From contig SCEJ01000001.1 in NCBI GenBank assembly GCA_004102785.1, forward strand, positions 100,516-164,515: 64,000 bases of DNA, given 5' to 3'. A model generated the notes under the pieces. It was not told the DNA's origin. It searched no databases and saw only the letters and a list, made by a program, of their open reading frames with translations. Shown here in pieces: positions 15,892 through 24,187 of the stretch. This DNA comes from Muribaculaceae bacterium Isolate-013 (NCI) (GTDB lineage Bacteria > Bacteroidota > Bacteroidia > Bacteroidales > Muribaculaceae). The stretch's first letter is position 1. Every line of letters begins with the position of its first letter. The position numbers and the translations under genes were made by a program.

Positions 15892-15904
15892 CAACAGTTA
15901 CTTA
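15892..15904 (+). promoter_or_regulatory. Copy of the CAGTTACTTA element before a small exported protein gene
   Basis: The 12-mer AACAGTTACTTA at 15893-15904 also occurs directly after the -7 boxes at 29621 and 51623 and, as ACCAGTTACTTA, at 51561-51550 on the minus strand. Here no clear TAnnTTTG precedes it. It lies 17 bases before the ATG at 15922. Confidence 0.4.
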
Positions 15905-15921
15905 TAACTAATTTCCAAGGT

Positions 15922-16320
15922 ATGAAAGCATTACGTTTCGCAGCAATAATGCTGCTCGCCGGCGGCGCAATGGCTGTCGCCCCCCAGGCCGCACACGCCC
16001 AGGTAAACCAGCTCGACGCTGAAATCAACATCATTCCCGACAAGGTGACCCCCATCGACAACGGCGTGCGCCTCCAGATTGTGCTCATGGGCATCCCCGG
16101 CACCTCGCAGCGCATCGACGGCATCGACCTCAACATCGGCTCGAAACTCATCAAGGCCACCGACATCGACGGCGTGGACTTCGAGCGCCACTTCCAGTTC
16201 GAGGATACCGGTGTGCAGGTTATTGAAGTTGATTTCCCCTTCAAAGGCACCCTTCCCCGCACCGCCACCCTCACATTCCACACCGAAAAAGGCGACATCA
16301 CAGCACCCGCCCGCCAGTAA
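15922..16320 (+). CDS. Small exported protein of unknown function
   Basis: A 132-residue protein with a clear signal peptide (MKALRFAAIMLLAGGAMAVA, cleavage near AHA-Q). The mature 105 residues alternate hydrophobic and polar residues in a way that suggests a single beta-sandwich domain (KVTPIDNGVRLQIVLMG, then DTGVQVIEVDFPFKG). No cysteine, no lipobox, no known motif. It precedes topB by 4 bp, but functions are unlikely to be related. Upstream lies a copy of the AACAGTTACTTA element. Confidence 0.65.
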   Translation: MKALRFAAIMLLAGGAMAVAPQAAHAQVNQLDAEINIIPDKVTPIDNGVRLQIVLMGIPGTSQRIDGIDLNIGSKLIKATDIDGVDFERHFQFEDTGVQVIEVDFPFKGTLPRTATLTFHTEKGDITAPARQ

Positions 16321-16324
16321 CTGA

Positions 16325-18439
16325 ATGATACTCTGCATCACCGAGAAACCGAGTGTAGCACGCGACATAGCCGACATCCTCAAAGCCGACCGCCGTCACG
16401 ACGGTTTCTACGAGGGTGGCGGCTACTGTGTGACGTGGACCTTCGGACACCTCTGCTGCCTTAAGGAACCCGATGACTACACCCCCATGTGGAAACGGTG
16501 GTCGCTCGGAGCACTCCCCATGATTCCACCGAAATTCGGCATAAAGCTCATTGACGACGAGGGGATACGCCGGCAGTTCGCCGTTATCGAGCGCCTCGCG
16601 GCGCAGGCCGACGAGATTGTCAACTGCGGCGATGCCGGCCAGGAGGGCGAGCTTATACAGCGGTGGGTGATGCAGAAAGCCGGGGTGAAATGCCCGGTGA
16701 AGCGACTGTGGATTTCATCGCTGACCGACGAGTCCATACGCGAAGGCTTCGCCTCGCTGCGTCCCGCCGCCGACTTCGACAACCTCTACTTCGCCGGCCT
16801 CTCGCGCGCTATCGGCGACTGGATTCTGGGGATGAACGGCACACGCCTCTATTCCCTCAAATATGGCCAGTCGTCAACCGGCGCACGCAACAACGTGCTC
16901 TCGATAGGACGCGTGCAGACCCCTACCCTCGCCCTTATCGTGCAGCGGCAGAAAGAAATCACCGACTTCAGGCCCGAAGACTACTGGGAGCTGAAAACCC
17001 TCTACCGCGACACCACATTCTCGGCCACCTCCGGCAAATTCAAAAACATGGAGCAGGCGCAGGCCATCGTGGAGCGCATCGCCGCAGCACCCTTCACAGT
17101 CACCGACATAACACAGAAAAACGGGCGCGAGGCTCCTCCCCGCCTGTTCGACCTCACGTCGCTTCAGGTGGAGTGCAACAAAAACTGGGGATGGACCGCA
17201 GATGAATCGCTGCGCCTCATCCAGAGCCTCTACGAGAAAAAGGTGACCACATACCCGCGTGTCGACACCACATATCTCTCCGACGACATATACCCCAAAG
17301 TGCCAGGCATACTCCGCCAGATGACACCCTATGCGGCACTGACCGCTCCGGTGCTCGCCGGCAAACTGCCGAAAAGCAAAAAGGTGTTCGACAACTCGAA
17401 AGTCACCGACCACCACGCCATCATCCCCACCGGCCAGTCGCCCGAGCGGCTTGTAGGGAACGAACGGTTGATGTACCACCTCATCGCACGGCGCTTTATC
17501 GCCGCATTCTATCCCGACTGCCTCTATCAGGCCACAACCGTGACCGGAAAGGCCGACGATGTGGAGTTCCGGGCCAACGGCAAGGTTATCACCTCGCCGG
17601 GATGGCGCGATGTGTATAAAAACGACCGGCCGGCACGCGGCGCCGACGACACCCAGGCAAAGGAGGGAGCCGAGACCGACAGCATACTGCCACAGTTCGA
17701 GCGCGGAGAGTCGGGACCGCACACGCCGTCGCTTGCCAAGAAAACAACCCAGCCCCCGAAATACTATACCGAGGGCACGCTGCTGCGCGCCATGGAGTCG
17801 GCCGGCAAGACCGTTGACGACGAGACCCTGCGCGAAGCAATGAAAGAGAACGGCATCGGACGCCCGTCGACCCGCGCCGCCATAATCGAGACCCTCTTCC
17901 GCCGCCGCTACATACAGCGCCAGCGCAAAAGCATCACCGCCACGCAGGCCGGAATAGACCTCATCGACACCATCAACGAGGAGATTCTCAAAAGTGCCAA
18001 ACTCACCGGACTGTGGGAGAACAAACTCCGCCGCATAGAGCGCGGCGAGTTCTCTGCCGCCGAATTCATAACCGAGCTTAAAGGGATGATGCAGCAGATA
18101 GTGGTGAGCGTGCTTAGCGACAACTCCAACCGCCAGATTGATGCCGGGCAGAACCTCTCCGCCGGTAAAAAGGATGGTGCCGGCGCTGCACAGCCCGCCA
18201 GCAGTGCGTCAACACCTGAAAAAGCTCCGAAAAAGAGGAAACCGCCCGTGAAAAAAATCGAGCAGATACCATGCCCGCAATGCGGCAAAGGGCATCTGCT
18301 CAAAGGGCATACCGCCTACGGATGCTCGGAATTCCGCAACGGCTGCACACTGCGCCTTGATTTCGCCGCTTATCCCGCCGAACTGACTCCGGCCAAACTC
18401 AACACCCTTGTAAAAAAGAACTTCAAAACCGCCAGATGA
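16325..18439 (+). CDS. topB: DNA topoisomerase III
   Basis: A type IA topoisomerase that relaxes and decatenates DNA by passing a strand through a transient single-strand break. The 704-residue protein begins with the Toprim domain (ITEKPSVARDIADIL at the start; DAGQEGELI acidic cluster near residue 100). The catalytic tyrosine is Tyr310 in TTYPRVDT. IGRVQTPTLALI and GIGRPSTRAAII are family hallmarks. The C-terminus (about 640-690) has a topoisomerase zinc-finger-like module CPQCGKGHLLKG with a later Cys pair. Length and order fit the TopB of Bacteroidales, in which extra copies are often carried on mobile elements; this copy sits in a normal GC-rich context. Confidence 0.93.
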   Translation: MILCITEKPSVARDIADILKADRRHDGFYEGGGYCVTWTFGHLCCLKEPDDYTPMWKRWSLGALPMIPPKFGIKLIDDEGIRRQFAVIERLAAQADEIVNCGDAGQEGELIQRWVMQKAGVKCPVKRLWISSLTDESIREGFASLRPAADFDNLYFAGLSRAIGDWILGMNGTRLYSLKYGQSSTGARNNVLSIGRVQTPTLALIVQRQKEITDFRPEDYWELKTLYRDTTFSATSGKFKNMEQAQAIVERIAAAPFTVTDITQKNGREAPPRLFDLTSLQVECNKNWGWTADESLRLIQSLYEKKVTTYPRVDTTYLSDDIYPKVPGILRQMTPYAALTAPVLAGKLPKSKKVFDNSKVTDHHAIIPTGQSPERLVGNERLMYHLIARRFIAAFYPDCLYQATTVTGKADDVEFRANGKVITSPGWRDVYKNDRPARGADDTQAKEGAETDSILPQFERGESGPHTPSLAKKTTQPPKYYTEGTLLRAMESAGKTVDDETLREAMKENGIGRPSTRAAIIETLFRRRYIQRQRKSITATQAGIDLIDTINEEILKSAKLTGLWENKLRRIERGEFSAAEFITELKGMMQQIVVSVLSDNSNRQIDAGQNLSAGKKDGAGAAQPASSASTPEKAPKKRKPPVKKIEQIPCPQCGKGHLLKGHTAYGCSEFRNGCTLRLDFAAYPAELTPAKLNTLVKKNFKTAR

Positions 18440-18645
18440 CAACAAACCTCATCATACAGTGGATATCGATAGGGATAATATTCCTCATAATCCTTATAAT
18501 AGCCATCCGCAAAATCATGCGCGTCGTGAAAGGGGAAAAACCATCTGCCGGATGCTCATGCGGCGACTGCCGGTCGTGCCACTCCTGCACATCAGCCACC
18601 GGATGCTCCGACAAAAACGATGCGCCTCAATCCGAGGAAAAATAA
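18436..18645 (+). CDS. FeoB-associated Cys-rich membrane protein
   Basis: A 69-residue protein with one N-terminal membrane helix (about residues 5-28, IIQWISIGIIFLIILIIAI), a basic stop-transfer patch, then a cluster of six cysteines in 18 residues (CSCGDCRSCHSCTSATGC). This is the layout of the small FeoB-associated Cys-rich family, normally found beside the ferrous iron transporter feoB; metal binding is presumed. No feo gene is in this window. The start overlaps the topB stop (ATGA, 18436-18439), so it is likely translated with topB. Confidence 0.75.
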   Translation: MTTNLIIQWISIGIIFLIILIIAIRKIMRVVKGEKPSAGCSCGDCRSCHSCTSATGCSDKNDAPQSEEK

Positions 18646-18658
18646 AATAGCCGCAAAA

Positions 18659-18690
18659 TTTGCTGGATTGCAAAATTATGTGTAACTTTG
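18659..18690 (+). promoter_or_regulatory. Promoter of the tRNA-Cys gene
   Basis: TTTG (18659-18662), 20-bp spacer and TAACTTTG (18683-18690) match the Bacteroidetes consensus closely. The transcript would have about 80 bases ahead of the tRNA. I see no other gene in that leader. Confidence 0.6.
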
Positions 18691-18778
18691 CAACCGCAAA
18701 GAGAAAGGGACCCCGTCACTAAGTCCGACAGACCTTTTAAAAGCTAATAAAGCGATTCTTTGTGCTTTTCAACATTTT

Positions 18779-18849
18779 GGTACCATGGCCGAGTGGTTAG
18801 GTAACGGTCTGCAAAACCGTCTACAGCGGTTCGATTCCGCTTGGTACCT
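18779..18849 (+). tRNA. tRNA-Cys (GCA)
   Basis: A 71-base cloverleaf. The acceptor arm pairs GGTACCA (18779-18785) with TGGTACC (18842-18848), followed by the discriminator U that is typical of tRNA-Cys. The anticodon stem is ACGGT/ACCGT around loop CTGCAAA with anticodon GCA at 18811-18813. The T-arm contains GGTTCGATTCC. The CCA end is not encoded. Confidence 0.96.
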
Positions 18850-18994
18850 CAGTTAATTCAAATCGGCCTCCGGCTCACACCGAAGGCCGATTTTATTTTT
18901 CAGGCTGTCAGAAACCGATGTCGACAAACAGCCTTTCCCTCACCAATTCCCCACCCCGCGAATCTACTACCGGCTCACTTCTACCGTTCACACT

Positions 18995-20281
18995 ATGGAG
19001 AGACTCATGCACTTCGTATGGCACCACCGTCTCGGCCTGAGGGGCGACCTCCACACCGTGGACGGACGTCGCGTGCGTGTGCTTGACCAGGGAACGCTCA
19101 ACAACGATGCCGGACCCGATTTCTTCAACGCATCCATTGAAATCGACGGCCAATGCTGGGCCGGAAATGTGGAGATGCATGTACGCGCCTCCGACTGGTA
19201 CAACCACCGCCATCACCTCGACCACGCATACGACTCGGTAGTGCTCCACGTAGTGCTGCATGACGACCGCGAGGTATGCCGCCCCGACGGCTCCGTGATA
19301 CCACAGATGGTAATCCGGTGCTCGGCCGAGGCCGCCGACCGGTGCAACCGCCTCACCGAGCAGGCTTCATGGGACCTGCCGTGCCGCGACACCATTTCAG
19401 GCATTCCGCCGGTCTACATCACCGACTGGATTACAGCCCTGGCATTTGAGCGCTTCCTATGCAAAAGCGAGCGGCTGCGCGACGACGTGGCCGAAAGCAA
19501 CGGCAACTGGAGCGCCGCCGCCTACCGGATGCTGGCCCGCGGACTCGGCTTCGGACTCAATGCCCAGCCCTTCGAGCAACTCGCACGCTCCCTGCCGCTG
19601 GAGGTGCTGCGGCGCCACAGCGACGACCACACACTCTGCGAGGCCATGGTGATAGGGCAGGCAGGCCTGATTCCCGACCCGCTCATTGACGAGGACCCGT
19701 ATGTCACGCTGCTGCGCCGCAACTACACTTTCATGGCCAATAAGTTCGGACTCAAATGCACAAATCCGGCATGGAAAATGGGGCGCACACGCCCACAGAA
19801 CCTCCCCTACCGCCGGCTGGCCTACCTGGCCCAATTCGTGTGCTATTCATCGGAATTCATCGACCTCCTCGAAAGCGCCCGCACACTCGACGACATGCGC
19901 GACGTTTTCGACCACCCGCTGCTCGGCTTCTGGGCATCGCATTTCACCTTCAGCCCCGGAGCCGGACGCGAACGCTCGGCCCGAGCCGTGTCGCGCAGCT
20001 CCATCGACCGGCTTCTGATCAATGTTGCGCTGCCCCTCCTCCACGCCCGCGCAATGTGGCGCGGCGACATCGACGGCGCCTCCGCCGTGATAGAGCGCCT
20101 CGAAAGCCTTCCGCCCGAGGACAATGCCATAACCCGACTCTTCGCCACCGCGTCGCTGAAAAACACCAGCGCCTTTACATCGCAGGCACTGATACAGTTG
20201 CGGCGCGAATACTGCGAGAAGAAAAAATGCCTCTACTGCCGTTTCGGCCACCGTATGCTGTCGGCCGAAATTCAGAAATAG
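18995..20281 (+). CDS. DUF2851 family protein
   Basis: A 428-residue soluble protein that resembles the DUF2851 family, found almost only in Bacteroidetes and with no known function. The N-terminal 110 residues carry the most typical pattern: NNDAGPDFFNASIEIDG, then GNVEMHVRASDW and a His-rich stretch NHRHHLDHAYDSVVLHVV; the Asp-Glu-His arrangement is reminiscent of a nuclease-like or metal-binding site, but that is inference. The C-terminus has a CEKKKCLYCRFG cysteine cluster, which may bind zinc. No signal peptide. Confidence 0.85.
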   Translation: MERLMHFVWHHRLGLRGDLHTVDGRRVRVLDQGTLNNDAGPDFFNASIEIDGQCWAGNVEMHVRASDWYNHRHHLDHAYDSVVLHVVLHDDREVCRPDGSVIPQMVIRCSAEAADRCNRLTEQASWDLPCRDTISGIPPVYITDWITALAFERFLCKSERLRDDVAESNGNWSAAAYRMLARGLGFGLNAQPFEQLARSLPLEVLRRHSDDHTLCEAMVIGQAGLIPDPLIDEDPYVTLLRRNYTFMANKFGLKCTNPAWKMGRTRPQNLPYRRLAYLAQFVCYSSEFIDLLESARTLDDMRDVFDHPLLGFWASHFTFSPGAGRERSARAVSRSSIDRLLINVALPLLHARAMWRGDIDGASAVIERLESLPPEDNAITRLFATASLKNTSAFTSQALIQLRREYCEKKKCLYCRFGHRMLSAEIQK

Positions 20282-20371
20282 CCATCGTGCCGCCAGCTTA
20301 TGTAGCTAAATTAGCAACACGGAAATATCATTACATTCCGCAACTTCAGGCGGTAGTTTACAGATTTTTTG

Positions 20372-20379
20372 TAACTTTG
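20372..20379 (+). promoter_or_regulatory. -7 box upstream of the TetR gene
   Basis: TAACTTTG fits TAnnTTTG; no clear TTTG lies at the right distance upstream. The predicted leader is about 60 bases. Confidence 0.4.
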
Positions 20380-20442
20380 GAGGGTAATCCGTTCCGGAGC
20401 GTTGGATGAGTTCCGGCCCATTACCTAAAAGATAAATTGAAT

Positions 20443-21156
20443 ATGGCAGTAGTTAATGATGTAAAACCCCGCAGGCCGCGCCGCTCCAAAGCCGACATCG
20501 AGGAGGCGATACAGAAGGCAGCCACCGCACAGATCAAGAAAAAAGGATTCTCGCTGGCACTGGTCACCGACATTGTGAAGCGCGCTAAAATCGAACCGAT
20601 TGTATTTTACAACCGCTACAAGAATCTTGATGAATTCTATGACGGATTTGTGAAACAGTACGATTACTGGCTGAGCGACCTTATACGCAGCAACGCCGCC
20701 GACCCGTCGACAGAAGAGGGGCTGGCATCGCTGCTGGAGGCGCTCTTCGAGAAACTTCTCTCCGACAAGATCATGACCGAACTCCTGCGATGGGAAATTA
20801 CAGAGGGGAATCATATTACAGAGCGCACCGCCCGTCTGCGCGAACTTCATTCAATGGAGCTTATCAACCATTTCAACGATATGTTCCGCGACGGCGACAT
20901 CGACATGGTGGCCACATCGACACTAATTGTGGCCGGGCTCTACTATATGGTGCTCCACAAGGACCGCTCAACATTCGGCGGCATCGACATCAACTCGCCC
21001 GAAGGCCGCGGACGCATACACGCGGCATGCCGCTCGGTATTATCGCTGTTTTTCCGCCGCATCGAATGCGACAGCCGCATCGACCGCATAGCCGAGAGGA
21101 TGCGCGCCGAAGGCATCGACGAGGAATCCATAGCACGCTGCATCAACGCCGGCTGA
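20443..21156 (+). CDS. TetR/AcrR-family transcriptional regulator
   Basis: A 237-residue protein with a TetR-type N-terminal DNA-binding domain: SKADIEEAIQKAATAQIKKK (helix 1), FSLALVTDIVKRAKIEPIVF (helix-turn-helix) and YNRYKNLDEFYDGFVKQY, about residues 14-75. The C-terminal part is all-helical and would bind an unknown ligand. The start at 20443 is preferred to the in-frame TTG two codons earlier. The gene converges on rarA with only 5 bp between stops. No adjacent efflux or enzyme gene hints at its target. Confidence 0.83.
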   Translation: MAVVNDVKPRRPRRSKADIEEAIQKAATAQIKKKGFSLALVTDIVKRAKIEPIVFYNRYKNLDEFYDGFVKQYDYWLSDLIRSNAADPSTEEGLASLLEALFEKLLSDKIMTELLRWEITEGNHITERTARLRELHSMELINHFNDMFRDGDIDMVATSTLIVAGLYYMVLHKDRSTFGGIDINSPEGRGRIHAACRSVLSLFFRRIECDSRIDRIAERMRAEGIDEESIARCINAG

Positions 21157-21170
21157 CGGCTTCAGCCGGC
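21148..21170. terminator. Hairpin containing both convergent stop codons
   Basis: Bases 21148-21156 (GCCGGCTGA) and 21162-21170 (TCAGCCGGC) form a perfect 9-bp stem with a 5-base loop. The TGA stop of the TetR gene is the last part of the left arm and the TGA stop of rarA (minus strand) the first part of the right arm. No T-run follows on either side, so it may work as a transcript 3'-end stabiliser or a Rho-assisted stop. Confidence 0.5.
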
Positions 21171-22460
21171 ACTGCCGTTATCCGCGCCACCGGTGCCCCA
21201 CCGACTCTGCTGCAAGGCGGCCGCGCGCTCCTCGGCCGGGTTACTGCACGGATTCCAGAAACGTGTGCCCACGAGCGCATCAGGCAAAAACTGCTGCCTG
21301 ACGAAATTGCCGGGATAGTCATGGGCATATTTGTAATCTGCGCCATAGCCCAGTTTCTTCATAAGTGATGTAGGGGCATTGCGGATGTGAAGCGGCACCG
21401 GCAGGTCGCCGGTAGTCTCCACGCGGCCCAGCGCAGCATTTATGGCCATATAGGCTGAATTGCTTTTCGGCGATGTGGCCAGGTAGATTGTACACTCCGC
21501 CAAAGGTATCCGCCCCTCGGGCATACCGATTTTTGTGATGGTGTCGAAAGTGGCGTTTGCCAGCAGCAGTGCGTTGGGATTGGCAAGGCCGATATCCTCG
21601 GAGGCGAGAATCACCAGCCGTCGGGCAATAAACACGGGATCCTCTCCTCCGGCAATCATCCGCGCGAGCCAGTACACGGCGGCATCCGGGTCGGAGCCGC
21701 GCACACTCTTGATGAAAGCCGAGATAATATCATAGTGCATGTCGCCCTGCTTGTCGTAGGCGGCAGGATTCTCCTGCAGGCGGTCGATAACCTCCTTGTC
21801 GTTGATTACCAGCGGAGCGCCGTGGGGAGTCGACTGCTCCATCAGGTCAAGGATGTTGAGCAGTTTCCGTGCGTCGCCCCCCGAGAACCGGAAAAGGGCA
21901 TCGGTCTGCTCCACGCGCACATCGCGCCTGGAGAGAACCTCGTCGCCGCTCAACGCCCGGTCAAGAAGCACCCGGAGCTCCGAAGCCTCCAGCGGCCTGA
22001 GAGTATAGACCTGCGCGCGCGACAACAACGGACGTATCACCTCGAACGACGGATTTTCGGTCGTGGCACCGATTAGCGTCACAGTTCCGTTCTCCACCGC
22101 CCCCAGCAGCGAATCCTGCTGCGACTTGGAGAACCGGTGTATTTCATCTATAAACAATATCGGGCGCCCCTGCGAGAACATGCTCTGCGCCTCCTGGCGG
22201 CAGCGGTCAATCACCTCGCGCACATCCTTCACACCGGAGGTCACGGCCGAAAGCGTGAAAAATTTAGTCTGCGTGGTATTGGCGATAATCTTCGCAAGGG
22301 TGGTCTTGCCGACCCCCGGAGGTCCCCATAAGATAAAGGAGCTTACCCGTCCGGAATCAATCATCCGGCGGAGTATGCTTCCCGGGCCTACAAGATGGGT
22401 CTGGCCTATATATTCATCAAGGTTGCGCGGGCGCAGCCTCTCGGCAAGTGGAGCAAGCAT
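21162..22460 (-). CDS. rarA: Replication-associated recombination protein A (AAA ATPase)
   Basis: RarA (MgsA, homolog of eukaryotic WRNIP1) is a clamp-loader-related ATPase that acts at stalled replication forks. The 432-residue protein has MLAPLAERLRPRNLDEYIGQ at the start, Walker A GPPGVGKTT (about 45-53), Walker B FIDEIHRF, the sensor stretch IGATTENPSFEV and the arginine-finger region LLSRAQVYTL. The C-terminal MgsA domain includes RMIAGGEDPVFIARRLVI and ASEDIGLANP. Length is normal for the family. A -7 box (TAAATTTG, 22509-22502) lies about 42 bp upstream on the minus strand. Confidence 0.95.
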   Translation of the reverse strand: MLAPLAERLRPRNLDEYIGQTHLVGPGSILRRMIDSGRVSSFILWGPPGVGKTTLAKIIANTTQTKFFTLSAVTSGVKDVREVIDRCRQEAQSMFSQGRPILFIDEIHRFSKSQQDSLLGAVENGTVTLIGATTENPSFEVIRPLLSRAQVYTLRPLEASELRVLLDRALSGDEVLSRRDVRVEQTDALFRFSGGDARKLLNILDLMEQSTPHGAPLVINDKEVIDRLQENPAAYDKQGDMHYDIISAFIKSVRGSDPDAAVYWLARMIAGGEDPVFIARRLVILASEDIGLANPNALLLANATFDTITKIGMPEGRIPLAECTIYLATSPKSNSAYMAINAALGRVETTGDLPVPLHIRNAPTSLMKKLGYGADYKYAHDYPGNFVRQQFLPDALVGTRFWNPCSNPAEERAAALQQSRWGTGGADNGSAG

Positions 22461-22597
22461 CAGTAAAAAACTACAATAAAGCGTTCAGATTTTTTCAGCC
22501 ACAAATTTAACGATTTCAGGCGGCAGGATTCAGGCTCACATATGTTAATGATACTTAATATTAAGCATATATTTAACATTCACCCCCGATTTTTAGT

Positions 22598-22605
22598 TAA
22601 TTTTG
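22598..22605 (+). promoter_or_regulatory. -7 box in the rarA / small membrane protein interval
   Basis: TAATTTTG fits TAnnTTTG and faces the small membrane protein gene, with a leader of about 135 bases. The interval 22461-22745 is otherwise AT-rich with no other feature that I can support apart from the opposite-facing rarA -7 box. Confidence 0.35.
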
Positions 22606-22745
22606 GAACTCAACTCTCATAATGAACATTCAACCCTCTGCGGTGTTAAAAATTAAAGAGTGGATGGATTTAACATCATGTTCAACCATTGTCAGATGCA
22701 GACACTCGCCAAACACACTCTGAGAGCCAACTAAAACTGAAAATT

Positions 22746-22976
22746 ATGGAACGAGACGATAACATGCGCCGCCACCCGGGCACCCCCTACACAATGCGTG
22801 TGGTGTTCGGTATCTTCATGATAATATTTTATGTGGCCATCGGCGTGCTCATCCTTGCCGGCGTGCTCAACTTCTACGGCGACTGGGAATGGCTGCGCTG
22901 GGTTGCCGGAATCATACTGGTTGCCTACGGTATATGGCGCGGATACAGGCAGTTCGCCAGCCGCGACAACGACTGA
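22746..22976 (+). CDS. Small two-helix membrane protein
   Basis: A 76-residue protein with a polar basic N-terminus and two hydrophobic segments (about 18-42, RVVFGIFMIIFYVAIGVLIL; and 50-64, WVAGIILVAYGIW), ending in a charged tail. No family name can be given with confidence. It sits just upstream of a PstS-like lipoprotein and a TPR protein, a set that I believe recurs in Bacteroidales, which suggests an envelope role. The ATG at 22746 is preferred over the ATG at 22689 because the latter adds a polar stretch lacking support. Confidence 0.6.
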   Translation: MERDDNMRRHPGTPYTMRVVFGIFMIIFYVAIGVLILAGVLNFYGDWEWLRWVAGIILVAYGIWRGYRQFASRDND

Positions 22977-23089
22977 CAGCCGCCGAAAGCGCATGGCGCC
23001 ACACCCCGCACCGGCAACCCCGGCCAAGGCCGGGGCGCCTGATTTTACATTTTTGTAGCGCAATTATTTCATAATTGGCAAAAGTTCTG

Positions 23090-23097
23090 TAACTTTG
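23090..23097 (+). promoter_or_regulatory. -7 box of the PstS-like gene
   Basis: TAACTTTG at 23090-23097, with TTTC 20 bp upstream as a weak -33. The leader to the ATG at 23128 would be about 25 bases. Confidence 0.5.
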
Positions 23098-23127
23098 CTT
23101 TGCAAACTCAACCGCTTCCCACCCCAG

Positions 23128-24111
23128 ATGAAAATTCTCACTACATTCACACTCGCCGCCGCCGCGACACTGGCCCTGACCGCCTGCCACGGCACCGGCA
23201 AAAAAAAGCCACCTCAGGAAAACTCCTCCACATCAGGCACACTGGTGATGGCCTGCGACGCTTCATTCGAGAATATCATGGAGCAGGAGATTGAAGTGTT
23301 CGAGTTCTGCTACCCACATGCATCGGTGCTTCCCTATTATATCGACAACCGCTCGGCTATCGACTCACTGATGAACGGATCGGCGCGTGTGGCCGTGACG
23401 GCCACCCCCCTCACTCCCGAGCAGGAGAAGGTGCTTCGCGGCAAGAAGCATTTCGCCAAAAGCAAACGCATCGCAGTCGACGCCATCGCAGTCATAGTGA
23501 ATCCCGACAACGACGTGGAAAACCTCTCGGTAAGCGAACTCGCCGACATCCTCACCGGCAAAGTGACCCGATGGGACGAAATCGCCCCCTCGCGGCTCGG
23601 CAACATACAGGTGGTGTTCGACGGCAACGGCTCCTCTGTGGTGACCTACGCAGTCGACTCCATAATGCACGGCGAAAAGTTCGCCCCGAACGTTTACTCG
23701 GCCAACTCCATGAAAGGGGTGTTCGATGCCGTGCGCGAACGCCGCAACGCCGTAGGGCTTGTAGGCGTAAGCTGGATATCGTCCGATTTGCGCACAGCCG
23801 ACATGTCGGTCGAGGAGAAGACCCGCACCCTGGAGCGCGATGACTCCACCGCCACCGACTTCGTCAGCGACATCAAAGTGATGCCCGTGCGCCGCGACAA
23901 CTCTCTGCACGCGGTGAAACCCTACCAGGCCTACATCTTCGACGGCACCTATCCGCTCTTCCGCTCCATATGGATGATCAACACCGGAGCCACAGGCTCA
24001 CTGGCCAACGGATTCTTCGCCTTCGTAACCTCCTTCCAGGGGCAGAAACTCATTCAGACCACCGGAGTGCTTCCGGGCACCGTACACCGCCGGATGGTAG
24101 AAGTCAACTGA
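23128..24111 (+). CDS. PstS-like phosphate-binding lipoprotein
   Basis: A 327-residue lipoprotein: the signal peptide ends in a lipobox LTAC (Cys19 or so). The mature part is a periplasmic type II binding-protein fold of the PstS kind; MACDASFENIMEQEIEVFE is the N-terminal strand-helix, and GKVTRWDEI, DGNGSSVVTYAVDSIM and ANGFFAFVTSFQGQKLIQ match conserved PstS positions. No pstABC transporter genes are near. In Bacteroidetes such solo PstS-like proteins are linked to TonB/ExbB or TPR genes; here a TPR protein follows at 76 bp, so a role in sensing or energising envelope transport is possible but unproven. Confidence 0.8.
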   Translation: MKILTTFTLAAAATLALTACHGTGKKKPPQENSSTSGTLVMACDASFENIMEQEIEVFEFCYPHASVLPYYIDNRSAIDSLMNGSARVAVTATPLTPEQEKVLRGKKHFAKSKRIAVDAIAVIVNPDNDVENLSVSELADILTGKVTRWDEIAPSRLGNIQVVFDGNGSSVVTYAVDSIMHGEKFAPNVYSANSMKGVFDAVRERRNAVGLVGVSWISSDLRTADMSVEEKTRTLERDDSTATDFVSDIKVMPVRRDNSLHAVKPYQAYIFDGTYPLFRSIWMINTGATGSLANGFFAFVTSFQGQKLIQTTGVLPGTVHRRMVEVN

Positions 24112-24187
24112 TACACCGACAACGGTTAATCCCTATCACTCTCTTAAAGTCAAAAAGGAAAAAGTAATATAAAAAAAATAGACTCTC

